Part shown: piece after piece, positions 46,858-58,035 of the stretch
Layout: every line of letters begins with the position of its first letter
How positions within the stretch are numbered: the stretch's first letter is position 1
Assembly (NCBI GenBank): GCA_033439795.1
Contig: JAUTDP010000001.1
Span: 3,286,001-3,350,000 of the forward strand
Length of the DNA stretch: 64,000 bases
Source: Sordaria brevicollis
Taxonomy: Eukaryota; Ascomycota; Sordariomycetes; Sordariales; Sordariaceae
Reading direction: 5' to 3'
The notes under the pieces: generated by a model
What the model was told of the DNA's origin: nothing
The model's input: the letters and a program-made list of their open reading frames with translations, nothing else
The model's database searches: none
Translations under genes and position numbers: made by a program

Positions 46858-49800
46858 ATGACTCCGGATCCTTTCCTGCCCGTCGCGCCGGCGAGGGTCA
46901 AGACACTGGTGTTACCTATAGGAAGGATTAAGCGTGACCGCTTTGACACCTTTGTCAAGAGCCTGAACACCGAGAATGTCGTCCAGCTACGCGACGTCAC
47001 CGCCGATGGACGGCCAAACAGAAGTGAGAAGCACCAGCTTGTACCCAATGCTCCCATGAGAGCTCTCGCTGACCACCATATCCGTCTCTCCTAGACATGT
47101 TCACCCCTTTGGCCTTCCCCGACGGCGCCATGTTCTACGATCTCATGACCCACGTACCGCCCCCTTCGCACCTTGCGCTGGTGCCCTTCGATCTGTATCG
47201 CGAACCGCTCGCCCTGCTAGCCATTGCCGATGGCTCCGAGATCAATAACATTGTTCTCAGCAAGAGGCAATCTGGCGGCAGGACAGTTGCCGAAACAAAC
47301 ATACGCTCGCTGGATCAGGAGTTGGAAGACCTCAGAGACCGCTATCCCAGGATACTCGTCCACCAGGTCTTGCTGTTCGACTACGTGCCATCCGAAGAAA
47401 ACCCAATACCAATTCCAGAAGGCATCGTTACAATTCCGCCACCCGAGCAACATAAACGAACTACCATGAAAACGGTCATGTGCGACATATCCTCGCTGAT
47501 TCTGGCCGAGATGACCACCCTGGCCAAGTCATACGAGGGTATGACCTTTATCGACTCACCTGGCCACGCTTCTACTGCCGAACAGATGTATGGGGGCCAA
47601 GGACATCTAGGAGATCCTGCAAGGAGGAATTCCCAGTTCGCGCTACCAACAAACCGATCAGTATCAGCGAGCGGGCTCGTCGATAGGGGCCACCAGGCGC
47701 GCATGTCCATGCCTCCTGTCCCTTTCAAGGGAGGCACCTTCGGAAACCGTGCAGTTTCCGGTCAACCTGCGACGCCGCCCAATGGAAGAAGCGGGTTGTC
47801 TAAACCGCCTACGAATTTCGACGACATCACGGGAGGCGAGTCGGCTAGTCCTGAGAAAGCGTTGCCTCCGCGTCCCGATTTTATGGATGTTTTTAGGACC
47901 CAAAGCCAGGATAGGGTCTCAGTTCAGGGATTTGGATCAGGTGGATCGACCGACAAGAAGCTGCACAGAGGAAAGAGCAGGTTTCAGATCGTCTTGGGTT
48001 CTCTCTATCTCCAGGCTGGTCGGTGGATTGACGCGCTCAGAGAGTTGACCGAGGGTGCAACCGGGGCCAAATCGACTAATGATCACATTTGGCACGGTAA
48101 GGCCCTGGAGCTCTCTCTCGTCGCACTACTGCTGCTGGGTTGGGCGGGCATTGAATTTGACATACATCCTGTCTTGCTACCAAGTTCCGATAAGGGAACA
48201 GCGCTCGCGAATCAGATCGTGGAGGCCGAACAGAAAGATCCGGAACAACCGCGCTGGCTGCGGAGACTACAGGTTTACATCCCAGAGTTGCTTGACCGCA
48301 TCATCAGCCTCTACTCCAGGATAACAGCCGAAAACCTCCAGCCTCTACCCATGTCCGAGACCATCATTCGTTTCTGTAGAATGCTCACGGCGCTGCATGT
48401 CGCGGATGGGAAGCTTGATGAACGGTCTCTAGAGATGATGGTCCTCGGTACGCCGCCGCCAAAGCAGTTGACCACATCTCCTAGGTTTACAATCACCCCA
48501 ACTAGGCCGTATATCCTGGCCACTTTAATGAAGGCCTATCCGGGTTCTGCGTCTGAACTGTTGACTACTGCTGACCGAATAGTACTCCTCAGTGGCATTG
48601 CTTCAGTTCTGGGGGTTCTAGGCTTCCAGAGGAAGAAGGCCATGGTCGTGAAGGACCTGGTCTCGGTTCTGATCGGCGGTCTCGTGGAAGCACGCACCAG
48701 GGGGGCCGCAGATGTTGGAATTCATCCCGCGGCTGGTCTTGTCGGTCTTAATGGGCTCGGCGGGAATGGCCACGCCGGTGCCCTGGATCTGACAGAAAAT
48801 GACATTGAGCAGGGCATTGGTGCTTTTCTCGGCCTCCTGCTTAGGACGTACGGAGTGGTCACTGACGACCCGAGCCCGCCGGCGTCATTGGAAGACGCAG
48901 CCTCAAGAGATGACTCCGACGAAGCAGCAGTTGCAAGGATTCTGAAACAGTCCGATCTGCGAAATTTCGGCATACAGGATGTCAAGCTTAACATTTTAAG
49001 GATGTGCATCAGCTTCTCCGAAGCGCTTCCAGACTTTGCTGGCGTGCTGAAATACTCGAGCGACCTGCTACGGACAGCTGGGAGCGGCACCGCCCCTGGC
49101 CTGCGACGTGAAGATGCTTATCCGGCGATCCATAGAGAGGATCAAATACGCTTCGCAACCAACATCTCGAAAACATCCAACCTTGCCAAGCGTCTGGGTA
49201 TGGGTCATTTGGCGGCCGAGTACTGGGACGAGTTTCTTCTCAGGGGCGTTAAGCTCGAACCCTTGCCTACGACACGAACGCCAGTATCACATGCTCGCAG
49301 CGAGTTGCCTAACGCCGTGGCGACGACAAGGACCTCGCAGGACGTCAATCCATTTATCTATAACCCGTTCCTGAAACAGCCTGATGCAGCAGCTGTAGAG
49401 AAGGTTTTGGTTGCTGGAGAGGCGGCAACATTCAGGCTTACCTTCCAAAACACATTCGAAATGGATTTAGAGCTGGAGAGTATCCGTCTAGACACCGAAG
49501 GACCCGAGTTCGAATCTGCAGTAGAAAGTCTCATCGTGGGACCTTATCGTACCCAAGTCCTCAGAATATCGGGAGTACCGAAAGCTGCAGGGACGTTGAG
49601 GATCAGGGGTGCTATCATCAAGGTCAGGGGCTGTCGCGAAAGGAGGTTTCCTATCTTCATTGACCAGTGGGCTCCGGAGAAAGAACCAAAGGTCAAGGGA
49701 ATTGGCCTTGTGGCACTCGATGTTGCTCCAGCCAAGCGTACACCGCCAACACAACGGCCCAAACCAGAAAGCCTAGAGCTTAACGTCATTGCCGAACAAC

Positions 49801-51296
49801 CGGTTGTAGTCGTCAAGTCTTCAACGCTTCCCCAGTCATCGGTTATGATCCTTGAAGGGGAGCGCCAGAAGTTCTCGGTCACGCTACAGAACCTATCAAC
49901 AACGACTCCGGTCGATTTCCTGCTGTTTTCCTTCCAGGACTCGACTCAGGAACCACTGCAGGCTGCAATGGCCAGCAGAGATGCCACCCCCGCGGAGCTT
50001 TATGAGTACGAGCTCATCCTTGCCAAGAAGCAGGCTCTTCGCATACGCAAGGAAGGGAACCAAAAGAGATACATCCCACCTGGCGGAACAGCAACATTCG
50101 ATTTTGAGATTCTCGGTAAATCAGGTCTTACCCACGGCCTCATCCAGGTTGACTACGCTTACTTGGGCGTGCCTCCTGACGAGCTGGAAGGGGAGAGGTT
50201 CTTTACTCGTCAGGTCTCGTTGGCCCTCACCGTTACTGTCAATGCTAGTATCGAGATAGTACGGATGGACGTCTTCCCGCTGCACGGCAGCATCCCTGAA
50301 CCCCTCTGGTTACGAGCGGGTAGCAACAGGGAGAGCACGTCTCAACTCACCGCTGATACACACTGTCTGCTGATGTTGGATCTGCGCAATGCTTGGCCAA
50401 GTAACATGGTGGTACAGTTGGAGTCGGAGGACGGGGCCAGGCTCGAGGAACATATCCTCCCTGGAAACGTCAACAGAGTGATCTTCCCGATCAAGAGGGT
50501 CTACCTTGAGGATCCGTATGCGTTCATTCCCGTTTTGAACCCTTCCCGGCAGAGACAGTTCATTGTGAGCTCAAAACTCACCCCTGAGATGGAACGAGCG
50601 AACCGCGAGGCGTTCTGGTATAGGGAGAAGGTGTTAGACTCACTGAAGGGGACGTGGCGGACCGGACCGGGTGCAGGGACGATTGCCGCAGGCAGGAGCG
50701 GAAGTATCGAGCTCAGGTCTATGAGGTTAACGAGCCGCATGATTGAGGCGGTAAAGGTGGATGAGATTGGCATCGAGATCTCTGTCCTTGACGCCTCGGC
50801 CTCGCCATCACCCCAAGATGAGCAAGAGCAAAAGCATAAATCACACGCAATCGCCAAGGTCGAGTCTTTCTTGCAGCTCCGCGTCGCCGTCACCAACCGC
50901 ACAAACCAGCCTATCTACCCGCTCGTCCGCCTCATGCCGTCCCTATGCCATCGGCCACTCAACGTGGCGCTCGACTTTACTCGCAAGTTTGCCTGGAACG
51001 GCACTCTACAGAAGGCACTGCCCCTCTTGGCAGGCGGACACAGCGCCGAGGTCATTATGGGCGTCACGGTACTGTGTAGAGGCGAGTTTGAGATTTCCGC
51101 GAGCGTGGAGGAAACGATGGTGTGGAGGCCGAGCGAGGAGGAAGAGGAGGAGAGGCGCAAGAGGAGAAGCGAAATGGAGAAGATGCAGGATGCGGCGATG
51201 GGGATGGAGATTGGAGGGAGTAAAAGAGAGAGGAGGGTGTGGTGCTCCAGGAGGCCGGCCAGGGTTGTCGTCGTTAGGAACGATGAGGATGAATGA
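46858..51296 (+). CDS. TRS120: TRAPP II subunit Trs120 (TRAPPC9)
   Basis: Trs120 is a large subunit specific to TRAPP II, the complex that activates Rab11/Ypt31-type GTPases at the late Golgi. Two exons (46858-47023, 47095-51296; 71-bp intron) encode 1455 residues. The N-terminal segment MTPDPFLPVAPARVKTLVLP is followed by a TPLAFPDGAMFYDLMT-type stretch typical of the family. A low-complexity region (about 210-320) separates it from a helical-repeat (TPR-like) middle part, and the C-terminal half is made of beta-sandwich modules. The last 50 residues are Glu/Arg-rich. The length is somewhat above yeast Trs120 (1289) and near other filamentous fungi. The short first exon is supported by its family-like sequence and exact frame. 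Confidence 0.94.
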
Positions 51297-51871
51297 ACCG
51301 TACTTGATGATGGATTGTAGGTTGTGTATGCATGGCCAAGCGTTGATATTGGTTTCTGGGTTGGAAATAGTAGCTATGGTACATGGTAGGCCATGGGAGG
51401 GAAGAATGGGGGTAGGCATGACTTGAAGCTGTATGACATTTAGAGTAAATATTAATCGCCATTATATTTCTACCGACTACGTTCACTAATCCGAGCATAC
51501 CTTTCTCCCCAAATACTTGTTCTGATCGACAGACCGACACGATGGTGTTGTCATTGTGACAAACGAAGAGCGAATCAAGCTAGTGGAAGGGTTAGGGTTA
51601 TAAGCAGGAAAGCAAAACTCCCGACTGCTGAAGCCGCTCTCGCCTGCTCGCCACTGCAATTCACCGAATGGTGGCCAAGGCGTTATCGAGAATTTGTTAA
51701 ACGAATGTCACCACTGACTCACAAAAATCTGCGCAAGACTGCATCCTTTTGCTTTGATAACGAGTTGGCCGGTGAACACACGAGGGTGTAACAAAAGGGG
51801 GTTAATTCGTGTATTTTTTGCGACACACCCTTCCATCAACGGTTTTTTTGATTCACGCATGCAAGGAAGGC
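51297..51871. other. intergenic DNA between TRS120 and PABA synthase
   Basis: This 575-bp stretch holds the 3' flank of TRS120 and the promoter of the next gene. A single AGGGTTAGGGTT stretch at about 51589-51600 resembles telomere repeat but is too short to mean much. An out-of-frame ATG (51859) lies 13 bp before the chosen start of the PABA synthase gene. Confidence 0.45.
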
Positions 51872-54772
51872 ATGGACGACCAACCTAATTCCGAGTCTAA
51901 CACCAACATGGTTACACCCACCACCCACCATCCTGTTATTGATTCTTCTTCCTCATCATACCCTCCTTCGTCCGAGTCTCCTTCAACGGCGGCCATCACC
52001 ACCACCAATGGTGATATTACCAACAACGACAACAATAGCACAAGCCATGAAAACCCTAATGGCAACCACGATGCCTCACCACCACCAACAACAACATCAC
52101 CCTCAAAGAAGAAACACAAAATCCTCTTCCTAGACGCCTACGACTCCTTCTCCAACAACATCACCTCCCTTCTCACCACTCTACTCCCAGACGTAGACGT
52201 CTACGTCCTCTCCATCGACTCCCCTCTTCTCAACCCTTCCTCCTCTCATTTCGAGGCGCAATTCCGCAAGGAACTCTCCCAGTACACAGCCGTCGTCTGC
52301 GGTCCCGGTCCCGGGTCGCCCGACAACGAGGCTGATGTCGGGCTTATGAACCATGTCTGGCAGCTTACAGAGGAAGGAGGACTGCTGCCGGTTTTGGGCA
52401 TCTGTCTTGGGTTTCAGAGTCTGGTCAAGTATGGTGGTGGGGAGGTGAAGAGGCTGAAGAGGGGGTTGCATGGGATGGTGAGGGGGGTATTGCATCGCTC
52501 TTCTTCTTCTGGTTCTCCTCGGGAAAGTGGGAATATCTTTGAAGGGGTGAAGCCGTTCAAGGCGACGCTTTATCACTCGCTTTGTGGAGATATTGGGCAG
52601 CATGAGATTTCCGACCTGAACTGGACGGAAGGAGAGGCGAAGTGGAAGGTTACCAAGAGGTGTCCAGACTTGTTGCCGCTGGCGTGGGTGGAGGAGGAGC
52701 GCGAGGATCTGGGAGAAAAGACAACTGAGAGGATCCTGATGGGGGTGAAGCATATGAGGAAACCGTTTTGGGGACTGCAGTACCATCCTGAGTCGGTGTG
52801 TACGGAGCGGGAAGGAAACAAGGTCATTGAGCACTGGTTTAGGGAGACGCTGAGGTGGAATGAGGAGAACGCAAGGGTGGTGGTGGATTTGGAGAACGGT
52901 GAGAGGTTGGCGCATCAGGCTACGAAGCTGAGCTTGTTGTCGAGGTTGCAGGTGGCGGTTGCAGATGATGACCAGACGACAGGTTCTGCTACGGATGGAA
53001 AGAGGATCTGGTGGGAGCGCATGGGAACGAGACCTGAGTACCGCTCTGTCACGGTCAACTTGCCGCATGGCGTGCAGGTGTCGGACGTGGTGGAAGAGCT
53101 GGGCATGGATGGCGCTGACAAGGTCGTGGTTTTGGAGTCAGCGAATGCGGCTGCTACGGCGTCGGCGAGAGCGGATGTGAGAGGTCGGTACAGCATCATT
53201 GCGGCCGGACTGGAAGAGGCGTTGCGGCTCGAGTATCATACTGGTGATGAGTATGCTACGTTCAAGCTTCAGAAGGTCAATGGCTTGCAGGTTGGTCTGT
53301 CTGAACGGGTCTTCCTCGATTCTTACGGGGGTATATGGGGTCTTGTGGCCAGTATCCAGGAGAAGCGAAGCCTTGGAAATGGCGTTGAGCTTCCTGATCT
53401 ACCCTTTTTGGGAGGATTTATGGGTTTCATCACCTACGAACAAGGTCTGAGTGATATCGATATCCATTTGGAGAACCGTCCACACCACCGGCCTGATGTC
53501 TGTCTGACATGGGTAACGAGGAGCGTGGTTATAGATCACACTCTTGGCTTGGCCCATGTCCAGGAGTTGTACACTTCTGATACAGAGTTCGACGGCGACG
53601 CCTGGATGCGGAGCACCGCAGACCGACTTGAATCAACATCAGCCCATCACCAGCATCAGTTACTCAACGATATGCCTTCACCGGCCAAGAAGGCGAAGAC
53701 CCGCCGTCCTTCTACAAGCACATCCATCCAGACACCTCTGACCAAGGAATACGAAGCCAAGGTCAAGACCTGTCAAGAGTTCATCGCAGCTGGCGATTCC
53801 TATGAGCTCTGTCTCACGGACCAAACCAAAATCACGCGACCCCTGAGCGACATTGTACCATCAACCACTCACCAAGAACACCACGCACCGCAACAACGGC
53901 CAACAAGTCCGACCCTCACCCGGAAACAGCAACAGCGTCGCTCTTCTTCCTCACTCGTACCCACGATGACATCCTCAACCCCTGTCCCCTCCTCCTGGCA
54001 GCTCTACAAAACCCTTCGCTCCCGCCAACCAGCCCCATTCGCATCCTATCTCCGCCTCGGCGGCGCCACCCTCGTCAGCGCCTCTCCCGAACGGTTCCTC
54101 ACGTACGACCGGCACGGACGATGTTCAATGCGGCCAATGAAGGGCACGGTGCGCAAGTCCGAAACCGTCTCCACGCTCGAACAAGCCGAGAAGATCCTAC
54201 ACATTCCCAAAGAAGAAGCCGAGAACCTGATGATCGTCGACCTGGTCCGGCACGACCTGCACTCGATCTGCGGAGCGGGCAACGTCGAGGTGAGCGACTT
54301 GCTCAAGGTGGAGGAGTACCAGAGCGTGTTTCAGATGATTACCGTTGTTGAGGGACAGTTACCCACACCCTCCTCTGATGACAAAAAGAAGAGGTACACG
54401 GGCCTGGATGTCCTCGCTGCTAGTCTGCCGCCGGGAAGCATGACGGGCGCTCCCAAGAAACGGAGCTGCGAGCTGTTGCAGCAGATTGAGCAGCACCGCG
54501 AGCGCAGTCTGTACTCGGGCGTTGTCGGGTACATGTGTGTCACCGGCAGAGGGGATTGGAGCGTGACGATCCGGAGCTTGTTTAGGTGGGACGATGAGCG
54601 GGTGACTGTACAGGGACAGGAAGAAGATGGTAAAACCGCGGAGGAGGAACATGAGGTGTGGCATATCGGTGCTGGAGGTGCGGTTACCATTTTGAGTACC
54701 CCTGAGGGCGAGCGGGAAGAGATGTTTACGAAGCTCGCTGGGCCGTTGAGGGTGTTTGCAGATCTGGGTTAG
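51872..54772 (+). CDS. ABZ1: para-aminobenzoate (ADC) synthase, fused PabA-PabB
   Basis: This enzyme makes 4-amino-4-deoxychorismate from chorismate and glutamine, the first step toward p-aminobenzoate and folate. It is a single exon of 966 residues. The N-terminal 80 residues are a Ser/Thr/Asn/Pro-rich extension without a clear targeting signal. The glutamine amidotransferase domain (about 82-330) has the Cys178 nucleophile in GICLGFQ, and His305 and Glu307 in YHPES. The chorismate-binding domain follows, with SYELCLTDQTK, SASPERFL, RPMKGTVRKS, IVDLVRHDLHSICG, LPPGSMTGAPKKR and GAGGAVT. A Gln/Ser/Thr-rich insertion lies between the SYELCLTDQTK and SPERF motifs. The frame extends 21 codons further upstream, but only from a GTG, so the ATG at 51872 is used. 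Confidence 0.96.
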   Translation: MDDQPNSESNTNMVTPTTHHPVIDSSSSSYPPSSESPSTAAITTTNGDITNNDNNSTSHENPNGNHDASPPPTTTSPSKKKHKILFLDAYDSFSNNITSLLTTLLPDVDVYVLSIDSPLLNPSSSHFEAQFRKELSQYTAVVCGPGPGSPDNEADVGLMNHVWQLTEEGGLLPVLGICLGFQSLVKYGGGEVKRLKRGLHGMVRGVLHRSSSSGSPRESGNIFEGVKPFKATLYHSLCGDIGQHEISDLNWTEGEAKWKVTKRCPDLLPLAWVEEEREDLGEKTTERILMGVKHMRKPFWGLQYHPESVCTEREGNKVIEHWFRETLRWNEENARVVVDLENGERLAHQATKLSLLSRLQVAVADDDQTTGSATDGKRIWWERMGTRPEYRSVTVNLPHGVQVSDVVEELGMDGADKVVVLESANAAATASARADVRGRYSIIAAGLEEALRLEYHTGDEYATFKLQKVNGLQVGLSERVFLDSYGGIWGLVASIQEKRSLGNGVELPDLPFLGGFMGFITYEQGLSDIDIHLENRPHHRPDVCLTWVTRSVVIDHTLGLAHVQELYTSDTEFDGDAWMRSTADRLESTSAHHQHQLLNDMPSPAKKAKTRRPSTSTSIQTPLTKEYEAKVKTCQEFIAAGDSYELCLTDQTKITRPLSDIVPSTTHQEHHAPQQRPTSPTLTRKQQQRRSSSSLVPTMTSSTPVPSSWQLYKTLRSRQPAPFASYLRLGGATLVSASPERFLTYDRHGRCSMRPMKGTVRKSETVSTLEQAEKILHIPKEEAENLMIVDLVRHDLHSICGAGNVEVSDLLKVEEYQSVFQMITVVEGQLPTPSSDDKKKRYTGLDVLAASLPPGSMTGAPKKRSCELLQQIEQHRERSLYSGVVGYMCVTGRGDWSVTIRSLFRWDDERVTVQGQEEDGKTAEEEHEVWHIGAGGAVTILSTPEGEREEMFTKLAGPLRVFADLG

Positions 54773-55368
54773 ACTCGAAGAAGGCTGCTGCTATATGCTG
54801 AGTAGAGACCTTCCGATACTAAAGACTCGGAAATAAAAAAGGAAGGGATAAACAAAAGGGGGATAATTCATCATTTGGGCTCAGGCGTATTTCAAGGATG
54901 GAAGATCACGATATTCAACGTATCTAGAAGGGGGGTTAAAGGGCAAAATGGGTTGGAGTTCTGTGTATAATTCTTGACTCAACGAAGGCATTTGGTGGGA
55001 TTCATAAAGACCTTTCAACACAATGCATAGCAGGTAGACAAAAAAGAGGACGCTCGCGTCCACTCGCTAGATAATTCATCATAAAATAACCTCATAACTG
55101 TCTCATAATCATCCAAACCCAATCCATCCCAAAGAAGCCCTTCATCAGCCAGTAGCCCGCCTCTTGCCCAAAACCCATTGAATCATATCCCATAGCCGTC
55201 ATCTGGCTTCAATCTCAACACTCGTACAGTTATACTCTCTCCCACCATGGGTAAATCAGTTCCGGACCCAATCGCTTTCCGAAACTCCCTGCTAGTTTTG
55301 TAGTTCTGTGGTATCGTCGTGCTTGTTTCCGGCGCCTTCTGTCGTTGCCGCTATCATTGGTCGGCTAG
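54773..55368. other. convergent intergenic region
   Basis: This 596-bp stretch between two stop codons has A/T-rich patches such as AATAAAAAAGG near 54832 that could serve 3'-end formation. No gene is visible. Confidence 0.45.
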
Positions 55369-55831
55369 TCAAAAATCTTGCTCTTCCTGGAAGAACATGG
55401 CGAAGCTGATAATCGTGCCATAGATCAAGAGACCACCGATAACGGACATGATCATGGCCGGGACCGTGATGATGGCCGAGTTTGCGAGAACCACCGGAAG
55501 TGCTGTTGCCCGAAAGTGTTAGCTGTCGTACTTCCAACCCAGAAACCTGTCACGCCAAAGGCTAGATAAACCTACCAAGTCCCATCATGACCAAGAAGCC
55601 AGTGCAGAAGCGACCAAGATCTAGCACCGCAGCGCCCGAGCTCTCAACAAAGTCGTCCGGGTTGGCGCAATGGCTGCAGATCCAGTTGGGTATGGGCGCC
55701 AACACGTAGGTGGCCACAACCAGCAACGGATAGTAGGCCTTCCATAGTGCGCACGACAGGATAACGAGGAGGAAGCCCACCGCCAAGACGAAGGAGAGCG
55801 CAATGATGGTTTTAAGTCCTGCTGTCGGCAT
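55369..55831 (-). CDS. VPS55: Vps55-type endosomal membrane protein
   Basis: Vps55 is a small four-span membrane protein of late endosomes. With Vps68 it supports traffic from endosome to vacuole; the animal relatives are OB-RGRP/LEPROT. Two exons (55576-55831, 55369-55502 on the minus strand; 73-bp intron) encode 129 residues, as usual for the family. Hydrophobic spans lie at about 7-27, 33-48, 72-95 and 101-122, and the conserved PIPNWIC segment is near residues 47-53. The protein ends FFQEEQDF. Exon 2 is short and is placed by the family-like continuation MMGLALPVVLANSAIITVPA. The gene is divergent from the proteasome subunit gene. Confidence 0.94.
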
Positions 55832-56658
55832 TTTTGCTGGCTATGTCGGAGCTTCTGCGTATGCGGTCTGGGGAAAGTCAGGTATGGGCGTCGTAATCTT
55901 GCGCCGGAACTCGGGGAATCGTCGGATGTGTCAGGCTAGAGTGTAGATAGACTTGTGGTGTCGCGGGCCTGCCGGAATCAAGATTGTTTGTTGGCGCGGG
56001 CCTAGAGAACTCGCAGTTGATAGAATAGTATGATGCCGCCTTCTGGGTTCTGCGATCGAGAGAGCTGACAGTTATCGCACGAATAGGTTCGGTTTGCGCG
56101 CTTCGTCGTTTCGTTGTTGTAGCTGGCGACAACTCGTGATGGTGGTGATCGTGTGCCGTGGTGGAGTTGTTGGAGGAGCTCCAGCAAGCGGGAACAAGTG
56201 ACGACTGACGCTTTGCCCGTGGTTCTGGCTGCAGTGTCGTCAGTCAGCCTCTTGGCAAGGAAGTGCTACCAGCACGCGCCTGGCCGCCTGCACTCCAGTA
56301 ACAAAAGCGGGTCACACTTTTGGCGGGCAAGGGAGGTACCTGCAGCGACGTACCAGTTGCCTGCCCGCCTGCCGCCTGTCCCGCAACAGCAGCCTCATTG
56401 CCTGCGTGGGCGGCGGGACCTGACGAAGCTAGGAGCTGCCTGCGCAACTGGGGGAAGGAAGCAACCACTGTCCACTGACCTCCATCCATCCCACCACCCA
56501 GACTGCACCACCATCGTCACTATCAAGCACCAAACAACAATCTTTCGCGTTCTCCCAAACACCAGAAGAAGCCGACGACAGCTTGCCGACTTGAACCCCG
56601 ATACTTCTACCGCAAACCGCATAAACTTTCCCAGTCTCCTCGATCGAGGTATCCAGCC
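55832..56658. other. divergent promoter region of VPS55 and PRE5
   Basis: This 827-bp stretch contains both promoters and leaders. Open frames of 130 to 220 codons on both strands overlap each other and the first exon of PRE5, and none resembles a known protein. I see no clear TATA box. Confidence 0.45.
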
Positions 56659-57698
56659 ATGTTCAGAAACAACTACGACAACGACTCGGTCACATTGTAA
56701 GCCAAGCTGTCCCGCCGCCGCAGCAGCCAAACAAGGCCCTGCTTCCAAACGCCCAAAGCTCCTCCGCCTGCCACTTTGTGTGGGCTTTACCCTCGACATC
56801 TACAGCTAACATTCTCTTTTTCTTCAGCTCCCCCCAAGGGCGAATCTTCCAGGTCGAATATGCGGCGGAAGCAGTAAAGCAGGGTTCAGTCGTGGTGGGA
56901 ATTGCTAGCAAGACACACGCCGTCCTGGTAGCGATCAAGGTACTTGACCCCCAATCCCCAAACCCTCGATCACCACCCTATCGACACGAAACACACGGCT
57001 TTCACTCAACGATCAAGTCAAGCTGACCATACCTTCCTTTTTCTGTCTAGCGTAACGCCGAAGAACTCTCCTCGTACCAAAAGAAGCTCTTTCCCATCGA
57101 CGAACATGTCGGCATCGCCATCGCCGGTCTCACCTCTGACGCGCGCGTCCTCTCCAACTTCATGAAGCAGCAGTGCCTCGGCCACCGCCTTACATACGGC
57201 CGCAACATGCCCGTCAGGACGCTCGTCGACATGATCGGATCCAAGGCGCAGATCAACACGCAACACTACGGCAAGCGACCCTACGGTGTCGGTCTCTTGG
57301 TTGCCGGCGTTGACGACCACGGCCCGCACCTGTTCGAGTTCCAGCCCAGCGGCATGACCGAGGAGATGGTTGCTTTCGCCATTGGCGCCCGCAGCCAGAT
57401 GGCGCGCACATACCTGGAGAAGAACCTGGAGGCCTTTGCCGACTGCGGTCGCGAGGAGCTGATCCGTCATGGTCTAAAGGCGCTCAAGGAGAGTTTGGTG
57501 CAGGACCGCGAGTTGACGATCGACAACACCAGCGTCGCTATTGTGGGGGTTGAGAAGCAGGAGGACGGCACGACCAAGCCCCAGCCATTCAAGGTCTACG
57601 ATGGACAAGACGTCAGCGCTTGGATAGAGAGTGTGGCGGATAACGCAGAGGCTGCTCCGGCAGCTGCTGAGGGCGACGGTATGGATGTCGATAGTTAG
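56659..57698 (+). CDS. PRE5: 20S proteasome alpha subunit (alpha6; Pre5/PSMA1)
   Basis: This is a structural subunit of the outer ring of the 20S proteasome, which gates entry of proteins to be degraded. Three exons (56659-56696, 56828-56939, 57051-57698; introns of 131 and 111 bp) encode 265 residues. The alpha-type N-terminal signature [20 protein letters not shown] is assembled across the first junction. Alignment in memory with PSMA1 is strong over [36 protein letters not shown] and [12 protein letters not shown]. There is no catalytic Thr, as expected for an alpha subunit. The C-terminus is an acidic/Ala-rich tail. Exon 1 is only 38 nt and carries the start. Confidence 0.96.
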
Positions 57699-58035
57699 AG
57701 GACGAACACATGGTTTACTTGAAGATGCGAAGGGGATCAACTTAGCACAGGGAGCGCGCATACAATCCGGAATGAAGTAATGAGATCACAACAGATCACT
57801 TTGATGCTAATGCATTTGTATTCCGTTCTATCGCTATGAGTTGTGTCGTGAATTCCGTCGATCATGAAAAAATTGGTAACATAGAAAGCTTTTGGAAATT
57901 GTCCTGGCCTGGCCCAGCCTAGAAAACAGGACCCCTGAACGCCATCATCCATCCATAAAGCTGCGTGATGCGAGGCACCACTCAGCAACTGCTTCCCTCT
58001 AGAAAAGAAACCCGAGTAAACAAAGACCCTCTCGT
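57699..58035. other. short convergent intergenic region
   Basis: This is 337 bp of 3' flanking DNA for PRE5 and the LOG-family gene. Nothing else is visible. Confidence 0.5.

Noticed and set aside
51589..51600. AGGGTTAGGGTT, telomere-like
   Set aside because: Only two units are present between two housekeeping genes, so it is most likely chance.
51809..54772. longer PABA synthase starting at 51809
   Set aside because: That codon is GTG; the first in-frame ATG is at 51872.
56153..56809. 218-codon open frame between VPS55 and PRE5 (+)
   Set aside because: It overlaps the well-supported first exon and intron of PRE5 and an open frame on the other strand, and is not protein-like.
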